DNA of 22,943 bases, taken from positions 1 to 22,943 of the forward strand of contig JAZPZL010000244.1 in assembly GCA_045544655.1 (NCBI GenBank), written 5' to 3'. Position 1 is the first letter of the stretch. Every line of letters begins with the position of its first letter. This DNA comes from RGIG5579 sp045544655. GTDB taxonomy: Bacteria > Bacillota > Clostridia > Oscillospirales > SIG627. The position numbers were made by a program, and so were the translations under genes. Below the pieces are notes generated by a model, which worked only from the letters and a program-made list of their open reading frames with translations, searched no databases and was not told the origin of the DNA. Of the stretch, positions 1 through 7,962 are shown piece by piece.

Positions 1-429
1 CACGCTTCACGGAATTACACCCGCGCACACATTCGCTATCTTCAGGATGCGTACAACAGAGCTTCCTTTTTTGACTGGGCTTTGATTGAAAAAGAAAGCG
101 GGAAAATGATCGGGACCTGCGGCTTTACGGAGATCTACGAGCGGGAAAAACGGGCGGAGGTCGGGTACGTTATTGCACCGAATTTTCACCGTCGCGGCTT
201 TGCTCCCGAAGCCTTGGAAAAAGTAATGGAATACGGCTTTATCACCCTTGGCCTAACCAAGCTTTCCGGCAGATTTATGGAAGACAACGAAGCCAGTCGC
301 AAGATTCTGGAGCGTTTTGGTTTTTCGGATGATACAACGAAAAAGGAAAGTATTTTCAAACGGGGCAAAAAGCAACGGATCTTCACCTATTCTCTGACAA
401 AAGAACATTATCAAAACAGAAAAAAATAA
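1..429 (+). CDS. GNAT-family N-acetyltransferase, RimJ/RimL-like (5' end outside window)
   Basis: The reading frame is open from the first base, so this is the C-terminal 142 residues of a gene that starts upstream of the window; the TTG at 82 need not be its start. Seen: a GNAT fold pattern with VGYVIAPNFHRRGFAPEAL (visible residues about 54-72), where the R-R-G-F-A stretch matches the acetyl-CoA pyrophosphate-binding Q/R-x-x-G-x-G/A motif. It is followed by DNEASRKILERFGF (95-108), the usual 'N-x-x-S-x-x-x-L-E-K-x-G-F' element of RimJ/RimL-type enzymes. Known for the family: transfer of acetyl from acetyl-CoA to an amine, often a protein N-terminus or a small molecule. The substrate here cannot be inferred. 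It is the only plus-strand gene and converges on the LtaS-like gene. The family call is firm, the substrate unknown. Confidence 0.85.
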   Translation, partial: HASRNYTRAHIRYLQDAYNRASFFDWALIEKESGKMIGTCGFTEIYEREKRAEVGYVIAPNFHRRGFAPEALEKVMEYGFITLGLTKLSGRFMEDNEASRKILERFGFSDDTTKKESIFKRGKKQRIFTYSLTKEHYQNRKK

Positions 430-460
430 AACGGAACTTTCGTTCCGTTTTATTTTTTGT
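417..460. terminator. Bidirectional intrinsic terminator between convergent genes
   Basis: A perfect 10-bp stem (aaaacggaac at 428-437 pairing with gttccgtttt at 442-451) with a TTTC loop. It is followed by a T-rich run on the plus strand (451-458) and, because an A-run precedes it, by a T-run on the minus strand too. It serves the plus-strand acetyltransferase and the minus-strand LtaS-like gene. The stop codons of both genes (427-429 and 450-452) overlap the stem edges. Confidence 0.88.
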
Positions 461-2366
461 TCTCGTTATTCTTTTCCTGATTCTTTAAATAACCGAAATA
501 ATCGCACTTGACAGTATCCCAGGATGCATTGAGAAGGGTTACTACCTCCTGGCATCTTGCCTCGATCTCAGGAGTCATTTCGCCCTCGTAGTCGGGGGTC
601 CAGAGCATATCCGAATCGATCCAGGAATAATCCTTGAAGCAAACGAAGCCGCCGCCTTCGCCGAAAGCATCGTTTCCAATGGAATAGCGAGGATTGTAAT
701 CCAGATTACAAAGGTTTGCAACCGTGGGAAGAATATCCACGGAGGAGGTGACCTTATCCACGAGTCCCGGTCCCAGCTTATTGCTGTAGATAAAGAAGGG
801 AGTATTACAAATGGAATACATATTATCCACGCCCTTGAGCTGCATAATAAACTCCGTATCCGTCAGATACTTGCTGTAATGATCTCCGAAAAAGACGATG
901 GCGGTATTTTCCAGCGTACCGTCCGCCCGCATATTTTCAATGAGCTGACCGATCATCGTATCACACTCGCGCACGTGGGCAATGGCTCTCACGTACTGAT
1001 TCCAGGTATCTTCATTCTCGCAAACAACGCCGCTTTCCACGGCAAGCTGCTCGGCAAGCTCCAAATGAGGCTCTGCGATTACCTGACGCTTTTCGGTATA
1101 AGGACCGTGACCTGAATAGGTAATGATATAGGAGAAAAAGGGCTTATCGTGATGAGTGATCTTCTCGTACGCTTCCATCAAGGAGGTATCACGGGTAGGC
1201 TCACCGACGAAGCCGAGATCGTCCTGATCGTTAAAGGAATCGTACCCCCAAAGCGGATGCACAACCTCGCGGTTGTAATATTTTCCGTCCAGAGTATGAT
1301 AGGAATTTGCGGTATATCCCTTCTTCACAAACAGATTGGGCATAGAATAGGGATAAATATTGGTCGCGTAGGTATAGGCACTGGTGCCGGTTACGGGAAG
1401 ATAGTAGCCGATATTCAACGCCGCCTCGGTATTAAATGTTCCGGCACTCAAAAACAGGGGGGTATAGTGATTGACAAAATCCAAACTTTCCTGCTTCAAG
1501 GCGTAGAGATTGGGCATAAACTCTTCCGTGACCATCCAGGTATCAATGGACTCCAGGAGGATGGCGATCACGTTTTGACCTTCCAAAACGCCGGTCATTG
1601 CATTGGGGATCTTCTCCTCCGAACGTGATGCGTAGAATTCATCCAGATCGTTGCGGCTCTCTTCTATACCCACAGAATCATCAAAGCTCTTTGCGAAGGA
1701 GCGGAACAGATACTCGTAATTTCCGCAGAAGATCAAGCACTCATTGGGATCGGTAAATTCCGTATAAATGGCTGAAACGGAACCGGGGTCGTAGGTATCC
1801 GTCCAGGTGAACTTATTATCCGAGCCGGAAACGTAGAACACGGAATGAAGCGCGATCAATCCCCCGATCGCTCCAACGAATACGACGCTTGAGATCCCGC
1901 TCGTGATCCAGCGATAGCTTTGCTTCTTCGGAGCCAGAACGATGGCAAAAACACCGATCGCTACGGACAAAATTACAAAGAAATAGATCCAAAAGGAAAA
2001 GCCGAGATATTCAACACTGACGAACGCCGCTCCATCCTCTGCAAAAGCAAGATCGGAGAAGGACAAAAAGCTTCCCGCTACGTGATACAGCGTTGCATGA
2101 ACCAGGCAAAGAATACCATATACGGCAAGGATCAGACTCATCGTTATTTTCTTGAATACACCGGGAATCAAATAGACAGCCGCCGAAAAGATAGCAGTCC
2201 AGCACAAAGTGAATAGGGTGGGTGCCCAATGGAATAAACCGGTAGCTCCCGCCTCGTGATGCAAGGCGCGAAATGAAAAATCAAGCAATATCAATGAAAA
2301 AAAGAAAATAAAAGGATAGGCAATAACGCCTATTTTATCGCGGAACGCGATCCATTTTTCTTTCAT
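450..2366 (-). CDS. LtaS-like membrane phosphoglycerol transferase / sulfatase-fold protein
   Basis: A 638-residue polytopic protein of the lipoteichoic acid synthase type. Seen: five hydrophobic segments at about 13-32, 49-71, 74-92, 123-145 and 156-178, then an extracellular sulfatase-fold domain from about 265. Metal and catalytic residues expected from LtaS are present: Glu272 in LLESIDTW, the Thr nucleophile at T310 in SAGTFNTEAAL, His420 in TYSGHGPY, and Asp495-His496 in FFGDHYSKY. Length and layout match LtaS (about 620-650 residues). Known for the family: transfer of glycerol-phosphate from phosphatidylglycerol to a growing polymer or glycolipid on the outer membrane face. It has its own promoter and sits just after the ftsZ terminator, so it is probably monocistronic. 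Whether it makes a true polyglycerol-phosphate LTA or modifies another glycan cannot be told from sequence. Confidence 0.85.
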   Translation of the reverse strand: MKEKWIAFRDKIGVIAYPFIFFFSLILLDFSFRALHHEAGATGLFHWAPTLFTLCWTAIFSAAVYLIPGVFKKITMSLILAVYGILCLVHATLYHVAGSFLSFSDLAFAEDGAAFVSVEYLGFSFWIYFFVILSVAIGVFAIVLAPKKQSYRWITSGISSVVFVGAIGGLIALHSVFYVSGSDNKFTWTDTYDPGSVSAIYTEFTDPNECLIFCGNYEYLFRSFAKSFDDSVGIEESRNDLDEFYASRSEEKIPNAMTGVLEGQNVIAILLESIDTWMVTEEFMPNLYALKQESLDFVNHYTPLFLSAGTFNTEAALNIGYYLPVTGTSAYTYATNIYPYSMPNLFVKKGYTANSYHTLDGKYYNREVVHPLWGYDSFNDQDDLGFVGEPTRDTSLMEAYEKITHHDKPFFSYIITYSGHGPYTEKRQVIAEPHLELAEQLAVESGVVCENEDTWNQYVRAIAHVRECDTMIGQLIENMRADGTLENTAIVFFGDHYSKYLTDTEFIMQLKGVDNMYSICNTPFFIYSNKLGPGLVDKVTSSVDILPTVANLCNLDYNPRYSIGNDAFGEGGGFVCFKDYSWIDSDMLWTPDYEGEMTPEIEARCQEVVTLLNASWDTVKCDYFGYLKNQEKNNENKK

Positions 2367-2398
2367 TACAAATTTCCTTTCTGAGAAAGACTACTTGC

Positions 2399-2427
2399 AT
2401 TCTACCACCATTCAACAAAAAAATCAA
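2399..2427 (-). promoter_or_regulatory. Sigma-A-type promoter with extended -10 for the LtaS-like gene
   Basis: On the minus strand TTGATT (2422-2427) is separated by exactly 17 bases from TAGAAT (2399-2404), which is preceded by TGG, giving an extended -10 (TGn). A ribosome binding site AAAGGA follows about 8 bases before the ATG at 2366. The leader is about 25 bases. Confidence 0.75.
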
Positions 2428-2469
2428 TAGATATTTTTTTTCTTAACAAATGCTTTACTGAACAAAGAA

Positions 2470-2509
2470 AAATTAAGAAAATAAAAAGAGGGGTGCGCAC
2501 ACCCCTCTT
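2470..2509 (-). terminator. Intrinsic terminator of ftsZ
   Basis: A perfect 10-bp GC-rich stem (aagaggggtg at 2486-2495 with cacccctctt at 2500-2509) and a 4-base loop. Read on the minus strand it is followed by TTTTTATTTTC. It lies 15 bases after the ftsZ stop codon, so it should end the ftsZ transcript before the LtaS-like gene. Confidence 0.9.
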
Positions 2510-2524
2510 CAAGCCGAATGAAAA

Positions 2525-3682
2525 TCAGTCTTCCAAATAGGTCTTCTTGCGGCTATCCTTCAATCTTGCGATCAGATCGCTCAGATCATCTTCATCCTTA
2601 ACAAGCTCCTCAAGCTCCTTCTGTCTTTCGGGAGAAAGAGTAGCGGGCTTCTGCTCGGTGATGATGCTCAGATCGTGATCGATGGAGGAAGCAGGCTTCT
2701 CTGCCTGATCCTTTGCAGTTTCGATCTTGGTACCGAAATCGGTAGCAACAACGGTAACTCTGATCTCATCCTCGAGAGAATCGTCAAATGCGGCACCCCA
2801 GATAATATTGGCATCGGGATGACCCAGCTCACGTACCATGCTGGAAGCAATCTCAACCTCTTCAAAGCCGATATCGGAAGAACCGGTGATATTGAGGATG
2901 ATACCGCGAGCGCCTGCAATGCTGGTCTCCAGCAAGGGGCTCTGAATTGCCATCTTCGCAGCGGCCTCAGCCTTGCCCTGACCCTTGGCGCTACCAACAC
3001 CCATATGTGCAAGACCTGCGTCCTTCATAATGGTGGTAACGTCTGCGAAGTCAAGGTTTACGATACCGGGAACGTTGATCAGCTCGGAGATAGACTGAAC
3101 ACCGTCTGCAAGAACGGAGTCAGCGATCTCAAATGCGTTGAACAGAGTGATCTTCTTCTCGGAAACGAGCTTCAGTCTCTCGTTGGGGATTACTACCAAG
3201 GAGTCAACGTACTCGGAAAGAACCTTGATACCTTCCTCAGCCTGAGACATTCTCTTCTTACCTTCAAAATCAAAGGGCTTGGTAACGATACCAATGGTAA
3301 GAATGCCCATTTCTTTGGCGATCTTAGCAACAACGGGAGCTGCACCGGTACCGGTACCACCGCCCATACCGGCAGTGATAAATACCATATCTGCGCCCTT
3401 GAGTGCATCGGTGATCTCTTCCGTGCTTTCTTCAGCAGCCTGCTTTCCAACTGCAGGATTTGCGCCGGCGCCCTTGCCCTTGGTGGTTCTCTCACCGATG
3501 GCGATCTGCTTGGGTGCCTGAGTAGCAGCGAGAGTCATACGGTCGGTATTCAGCGCGATGAACTCAACGCCTCTGACGTTAGACTGGATCATACGCTTTA
3601 CGGTATTGTTTCCGCCGCCGCCAACACCTACTACCTTAATATTCACTACGCTTTCGTAGCTCGGATCCATTTCGTAAGACAT
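2525..3682 (-). CDS. ftsZ: Cell division GTPase FtsZ
   Basis: A tubulin-like GTPase that polymerises into the Z-ring at midcell. Seen: the nucleotide-binding loop GVGGGGNN (19-26), the tubulin signature GGGTGTG (107-113) and the T7 loop NLDFAD (209-214), which carries the catalytic acidic residues. The core ends near residue 316, followed by a linker of about 45 residues. Full length (385) is normal for Firmicutes. Oddity: the C-terminal tail reads DLSDLIARLKDSRKK and ends TYLED. The usual D-I-P-x-F-L-R peptide used by FtsA and SepF is only loosely recognisable, with Ile in place of Pro and Arg in place of Phe. The start is supported by AGGAGG 8 bases upstream. It is separated from divIB by 164 bases with its own promoter and followed by a terminator, so it is probably its own transcription unit. 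No ftsA lies next to it. Confidence 0.98.
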   Translation of the reverse strand: MSYEMDPSYESVVNIKVVGVGGGGNNTVKRMIQSNVRGVEFIALNTDRMTLAATQAPKQIAIGERTTKGKGAGANPAVGKQAAEESTEEITDALKGADMVFITAGMGGGTGTGAAPVVAKIAKEMGILTIGIVTKPFDFEGKKRMSQAEEGIKVLSEYVDSLVVIPNERLKLVSEKKITLFNAFEIADSVLADGVQSISELINVPGIVNLDFADVTTIMKDAGLAHMGVGSAKGQGKAEAAAKMAIQSPLLETSIAGARGIILNITGSSDIGFEEVEIASSMVRELGHPDANIIWGAAFDDSLEDEIRVTVVATDFGTKIETAKDQAEKPASSIDHDLSIITEQKPATLSPERQKELEELVKDEDDLSDLIARLKDSRKKTYLED

Positions 3683-3768
3683 TTGGATATCCTCCTATTT
3701 ATTTTCTAATTCTTCTGTTTTCTATTCAGATTCTACTTTTTTTGCAGACGAATCGACTCTTATATTAT

Positions 3769-3797
3769 ATTGTAAATGTTTTTTCTCCAATTTGCAA
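3769..3797 (-). promoter_or_regulatory. Probable ftsZ promoter
   Basis: In the AT-rich divIB-ftsZ gap the minus strand carries TTGCAA (3792-3797), a 17-base spacer and TACAAT (3769-3774). A perfect TATAAT overlaps at 3764-3769 as an alternative -10. Transcription would begin near 3762, giving a leader of about 80 bases. An AGGAGG site (3691-3696) sits 8 bases before the ATG. Confidence 0.65.
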
Positions 3798-3846
3798 GTG
3801 TTTTTTTCAAAAAAATGTGAATTTTTCGTTTTTTTTATATAAAACT

Positions 3847-4620
3847 TTATGCAACGGGGTCATTTACCTTCACGTAAGCCTGGTCAGAATCGGAAATATC
3901 AATGAATCCGGACGCCTCACTTCCCAGGTCTGCCAGTATTTTTTGTATCATGGCAAGCTTTAGGGGAAAATCCTGATGATCGCCCAAAGCAAATTCAAAT
4001 CTGCCGTCGTAATCCACGCGGATATCAAACTGATTGGTCACGTCGATCCTGCTTACCAAGCTCAGCATCTTCTTATCATTCAGCGCTTTTACAAGACTGC
4101 GAAGAATCGGGGCTGTATCCTCATCAATAAAGCTGATGCTCTCCCCTACGAAGCAGCTCTTCACGTCACCGCTGACGATTTTGATCCGTTTGATCCCGGA
4201 ATCACCCGTTTCCTTTGCCAAAACGTTCATATCGTCGTCAAGGGCAAACAGCTCCACTCCCAGAGAAATGGCGAAATTTCCATATTCCTCCCGAAAAGAG
4301 ATCTGCACCTTATCCGGTAATTTGTAGGAAACCTTAACGTCCTCCAGATACGGGAATTTTTTCTCTACCTTTTCAACGATCTTTTGCCTGTCGATCTTGT
4401 ACAGTGCAATTCCTTTCTTCACGTTGGCGCAGGCGGATATATCCTCCGTCTTGTAAATGTCTGATTTTTGCACCGAAACCTGCTTCACTACAAAAAACTT
4501 TTCCATTATGAAATACCCGGAGGTACCTAAAAGAGCAATCAAGAGAATTGCCAGGAACAGAAATCTTCGAATTTTTTTCGATTTTCTTTTTTTGGCAAAT
4601 GCCGATAACTCTTGATTCAT
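3847..4620 (-). CDS. divIB: Cell division protein DivIB/FtsQ
   Basis: A single-pass membrane protein of the divisome FtsQ-FtsL-FtsB (DivIB-FtsL-DivIC) complex. Seen: a short basic cytoplasmic tail (residues 1-18, rich in Lys/Arg), one transmembrane helix at about 19-41, then a POTRA-type domain beginning FFVVKQVSVQKSDIYKTEDI, with a FPYLEDVKVSYKLPDKVQI segment typical of the POTRA strand-helix-strand pattern. A beta-rich FtsQ/DivIB domain follows to residue 257. Length is typical of Firmicutes DivIB. The start is supported by AGGAG 6 bases upstream. It follows murG by 9 bases and should be cotranscribed with it. No clear terminator follows; the AT-rich gap downstream contains the ftsZ promoter. 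Family sequence identity is low by nature, so the call rests on topology plus position. Confidence 0.9.
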   Translation of the reverse strand: MNQELSAFAKKRKSKKIRRFLFLAILLIALLGTSGYFIMEKFFVVKQVSVQKSDIYKTEDISACANVKKGIALYKIDRQKIVEKVEKKFPYLEDVKVSYKLPDKVQISFREEYGNFAISLGVELFALDDDMNVLAKETGDSGIKRIKIVSGDVKSCFVGESISFIDEDTAPILRSLVKALNDKKMLSLVSRIDVTNQFDIRVDYDGRFEFALGDHQDFPLKLAMIQKILADLGSEASGFIDISDSDQAYVKVNDPVA

Positions 4621-4629
4621 ATCAAACTC

Positions 4630-5730
4630 CTATTTTCGAATCTTGCAGATTTCATTCCAAATACGGTCCGTGGCACCGGGCTGTGCCATTTTTTTCATAT
4701 TCTCACTCATTTGCGCAAGAACGCCGGGATCGTTCAAAATTCTGTCGATCTCCCCGATCAGCTTTTTCGAGGTAAGATCCTTCTCCTCAATGAGGACTGC
4801 CGCACCCTTCTCTGCGTATGCCAATGCGTTCTTGTACTGATGGTTATCGGTCACGTTGGGGGATGGAATCAGGATCGCAGGCTTTCCAAGGCAGGAAAGC
4901 TCCGCCAGTGTAATGGCGCCCGAGCGGGAGATTACCAGATCCGCCGCCATCATTTGTTTAGGCATATCGTAAATATAATCGCAGAATTTTACGTTGCCGA
5001 AACGGCAGATTCCCTCTGTTTTTTCCAAATTCATCCAATGATCGTACTCGCGTTTACCGAAAGCGTGGGTATGGAAAATCGGCTTTTTGCATGAATACTC
5101 CTTTGCAACGGTAAAAATAACTTCATTGATAGCACTAGCGCCCAGGCTTCCGCCGTAGGAAAGAATAAAAGGCGCGCTGATTCCCAGCTCACTGCGCGCT
5201 CTTCTGGCGGAAATGTTTTCCAGCTCGGGTGAGGTGGGATTGCCCGTCAGCACGAGCTTATCCTCTTTACACTTAAAATAAGGACGGGATGCATCAAAGG
5301 ACAGACACACTCTATCTACCACCTGAGAAAGCTTTCTCGTGGTAAGACCGGGAAGTGCATTCTGTTCGTGAATCAAAGTGGGGATCTTTAAGGCTGCCGC
5401 TCCGCGCAAAACGGGCCAGGAAACATATCCGCCCGTACCGATCACCACATCCGGACGGAACTCGCGAAGGATCTTTTTTGCTTTTCCCACGCTGGTAACG
5501 GCAAGATACGCCGCCTTAAGATTTTTTGCGGTAAACTTTCTCTGAAGTCCCATCACCTCTACGTGACGGATGGAAAAGCCTTCCTTTGCTACCAAACGGT
5601 TTTCCATCCCCGCGGGCGTACCCACGAATAGGATCTGACTGTTCGGTTCTTTTTCCAGAATCTTCTTTGCAATGAAAATTGCGGGATTGATATGTCCTGC
5701 GGTGCCGCCACCGCTCAATACTACTTTCAC
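4630..5730 (-). CDS. murG: UDP-GlcNAc:undecaprenyl-PP-MurNAc-pentapeptide GlcNAc transferase MurG
   Basis: Adds GlcNAc to lipid I to make lipid II on the inner membrane face. Seen: a GT-B fold with the N-terminal glycine-rich loop GGGTAGHINPA (7-17), GTGGYVSWP (98-106), HEQNALPG (121-128), a second glycine loop SYGGSLGASAIN (191-202), and the UDP-GlcNAc-binding region SRSGAITLAELSCLGKPA (268-285) followed by DNHQYKNA. Length 366 is normal. The start codon is GTG, supported by GGAGG about 8 bases upstream and by the immediate KVVLSGGGT start of the fold. It lies 14 bases after ftsW and 9 before divIB. In many Firmicutes murC or murB comes next in the cluster; here divIB does. Confidence 0.97.
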   Translation of the reverse strand: MKVVLSGGGTAGHINPAIFIAKKILEKEPNSQILFVGTPAGMENRLVAKEGFSIRHVEVMGLQRKFTAKNLKAAYLAVTSVGKAKKILREFRPDVVIGTGGYVSWPVLRGAAALKIPTLIHEQNALPGLTTRKLSQVVDRVCLSFDASRPYFKCKEDKLVLTGNPTSPELENISARRARSELGISAPFILSYGGSLGASAINEVIFTVAKEYSCKKPIFHTHAFGKREYDHWMNLEKTEGICRFGNVKFCDYIYDMPKQMMAADLVISRSGAITLAELSCLGKPAILIPSPNVTDNHQYKNALAYAEKGAAVLIEEKDLTSKKLIGEIDRILNDPGVLAQMSENMKKMAQPGATDRIWNEICKIRK

Positions 5731-5744
5731 TTTTATGCCTCCAA

Positions 5745-6938
5745 TTATGTTTTTTCTCGGTAAGAGTATTTAGATACGTTCAGAACAATTCCCATCTCAG
5801 CCATGAACACGATCAAAGAGGTACCGCCGTAGCTGAAGAACGGGAGTGAAACGCCGGTACTTGGGATAGAACCGCTTACGACCGCAATGTTCAAAAATAC
5901 CTGAATTCCGATCTGGCAAATAATTCCCATTACCAAAAGGGATGAAAATTTGGAAGGAGCGTTTTTCGCAATTACAAACCCGCGCCAGATCAAAAGTAAA
6001 AAGAGAACGATCACGACTACTGCAAAGATAAATCCCATTTCCTCGCAGATAATGGAAAAGATGTAGTCGTTCTGAGGCTCGGGCAGATACAGGTGCTTTT
6101 GCTTCGAGGCACCGAAGCCTACGCCCCACATACCGCCTGATCCTATCGCATAAAGACTTTGAAGAGGCTGCCATCCGGAATTTTGTATATCATTTTCCGG
6201 GTGAAGCCATGCAGTGATTCGCTCTTTTCCGTGGGACGTGCCGAGCATAACGATCAGCATTAAAATAGCGCCGATGCCTCCACCGCAGCAAAGGTAGGAT
6301 CTTTTGACACCGCTGAGATACATCATAACAAAGATCAAAGCGAGAATGATAATAGTCGCAGACAGGTGAGGCTGAAGCAAAAGAGGGGCTGCAATTCCAA
6401 TACCGAGAAGACCAAACGGTAAAACTCCGTATCGGAAGGTTCGTATCTGATCTTGGTTCCGATTCTCCAATTTCACGACGTACGACGAGATTGCCAGGAT
6501 CACTGCAAATTTTACAAGTTCAGAGGGCTGAAACTGAATACCGATCCGAATCCATCTTTTGGCACCGTTGGCGTCTGCGCCGAAGAAAAATACACACCAA
6601 AGCAAAAGATAGGATACAGCCATAAATAAGCCTGAAAAACGCTTTAAGATCAAATAGTCAAAATATCGTACGATCACGAACAGAATGACGATGGAAACGG
6701 CTACCCAGCCAAGCTGCTTACTGATAAAGTAATAGCTGCTTTTAAAATATTGCTTTGCATACACGTAGCTTGCCGAATAGATAAAAATCGTTCCGATGGT
6801 CAGGAGCACCAATAAAATTCCCGCAAAAAACCAGTCGATGTCGGCTTTCAGTCTTTGTACTTCCTTTTTTGGCTTTTCAGACGTTTGGGTCAAACGCTTC
6901 TCCGACGGTTGAACTGCTTTTTTTGTGAATTTCGCCAT
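5745..6938 (-). CDS. ftsW: SEDS-family septal peptidoglycan polymerase FtsW
   Basis: Polymerises lipid II into glycan strands at the septum together with a class B PBP. Seen: a 35-residue basic cytoplasmic tail, about ten transmembrane segments, NGAKRWIRIGIQFQPSELVK (124-143) with the family PSE motif, the loop motif KHLYLPEPQNDYIFSIICEE with Asp291 at the position of the Asp considered catalytic in FtsW/RodA, and the terminal PFFSYGGTSLIV motif. Length 397 is typical. AAAGGAGG precedes the ATG. The gene sits between mraY and murG, without murD in front of it. In spore formers a paralogue, SpoVE, occupies the same place, so FtsW and SpoVE cannot be separated by sequence alone. The partner is probably the PASTA PBP of the same cluster. 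Confidence 0.94.
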   Translation of the reverse strand: MAKFTKKAVQPSEKRLTQTSEKPKKEVQRLKADIDWFFAGILLVLLTIGTIFIYSASYVYAKQYFKSSYYFISKQLGWVAVSIVILFVIVRYFDYLILKRFSGLFMAVSYLLLWCVFFFGADANGAKRWIRIGIQFQPSELVKFAVILAISSYVVKLENRNQDQIRTFRYGVLPFGLLGIGIAAPLLLQPHLSATIIILALIFVMMYLSGVKRSYLCCGGGIGAILMLIVMLGTSHGKERITAWLHPENDIQNSGWQPLQSLYAIGSGGMWGVGFGASKQKHLYLPEPQNDYIFSIICEEMGFIFAVVVIVLFLLLIWRGFVIAKNAPSKFSSLLVMGIICQIGIQVFLNIAVVSGSIPSTGVSLPFFSYGGTSLIVFMAEMGIVLNVSKYSYREKT

Positions 6939-6976
6939 AGTGACCTCCTTTCCCGATCGTTAGAATCGGATCAAGA

Positions 6977-7951
6977 TTAAAAATAAAAACCGAAATATGC
7001 CAGAATTGAGAGAATTGCCGTTAAGATGCAGGAAAATGAAACGATCTTGGGTTCACGCCATCCGCACATTTCCAAATGGTGATGGAAAGGAGCCATCTTG
7101 AAAATACGCTTTTTGGTCAGCTTATAGGAACCCACCTGAAGTACAACGCTCAGGGCTTCAAAGAGATAAACGAATCCTACGAGAACGATGAGAAGAGGCT
7201 TATTGAGCCAAAACGCCATTCCCGCCACGGCACCGCCTAAGAACAGGGAGCCTGTATCCCCCATAAAAATTCTTGCAGGATAAATATTGTAGATCAAAAA
7301 GCCGATCATCGCGCCGCAAACGGCAAAGGAGAGCATCGCGCCTTCCGTTTGATTCTGCAAAAACGTAATGACGGCAAAAAACACAAAAGCAACCAGCGTC
7401 GTGCTTCCCGCGAGACCGTCGATACCGTCGGTCAGGTTCACTGCATTGGTAACCAGTACGAGGAATACGATGGCAAATACCCAGTAAAATGCGCCAAGCT
7501 CAAGGGAAAAGTCCGTAAAGGGAAGATCCAAAGCGGTGGTAAGCTGCTCCTTCATAGAGAAAAGGAAGCCTGCCGCAATGGCAAACTGGAAAATGAGCTT
7601 CTGGATCGCAGTCAAGCCTTTATTGCGCTTCTTAACGAACTTTACGAAATCGTCGATAAAGCCAACCACACCGTAAAGAAGGGACATAACGAAAACCTTC
7701 AACAAATTCAGATCCCCACCGCGCACGAGAAGCGGTATTCCGAACAGTGCAACGGAAGCCAGGATGCCTCCGATGAAAAAGAGACCGCCCATCGTGGGAG
7801 TTCCCTCTTTCGACTTATGCCAACGGGGACCGATCTCCAGAATGGTCTGACCCATCTTGATACGCATCAAAAAGGGGATGAATTTTTTCTCAAGCAAAAA
7901 GGTGGTAATAAGTGTCAGCAAAAAAGCACCGACCATAATCCAAATATTCAT
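6977..7951 (-). CDS. mraY: Phospho-N-acetylmuramoyl-pentapeptide transferase MraY
   Basis: Transfers phospho-MurNAc-pentapeptide from UDP to undecaprenyl phosphate, making lipid I. Seen: a polytopic protein of 324 residues (normal) with GTPTMGGLFF (50-59), the DD pair in FIDDF (98-102), NAVNLTDGIDGLAG (169-182) holding catalytic Asp residues, MGDTGSLFLGG (230-240) and the HHH motif in PFHHHLE (288-294). AGGAAG lies 7 bases before the ATG. It follows murF by 11 bases and is followed by ftsW after a 25-base gap (plus the ftsW binding site), all on the same strand. Confidence 0.98.
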   Translation of the reverse strand: MNIWIMVGAFLLTLITTFLLEKKFIPFLMRIKMGQTILEIGPRWHKSKEGTPTMGGLFFIGGILASVALFGIPLLVRGGDLNLLKVFVMSLLYGVVGFIDDFVKFVKKRNKGLTAIQKLIFQFAIAAGFLFSMKEQLTTALDLPFTDFSLELGAFYWVFAIVFLVLVTNAVNLTDGIDGLAGSTTLVAFVFFAVITFLQNQTEGAMLSFAVCGAMIGFLIYNIYPARIFMGDTGSLFLGGAVAGMAFWLNKPLLIVLVGFVYLFEALSVVLQVGSYKLTKKRIFKMAPFHHHLEMCGWREPKIVSFSCILTAILSILAYFGFYF

Positions 7952-7962
7952 AGTTAATCTTC

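Noticed and set aside
2675..3709. Plus-strand open frame of about 344 codons opposite ftsZ
   Set aside because: Mirrors the codon usage of ftsZ, one of the most conserved genes here; no motifs.
3783..3845. AT-rich T- and A-runs after divIB as a terminator
   Set aside because: No stable GC-containing stem; the runs look like simple promoter-region composition.
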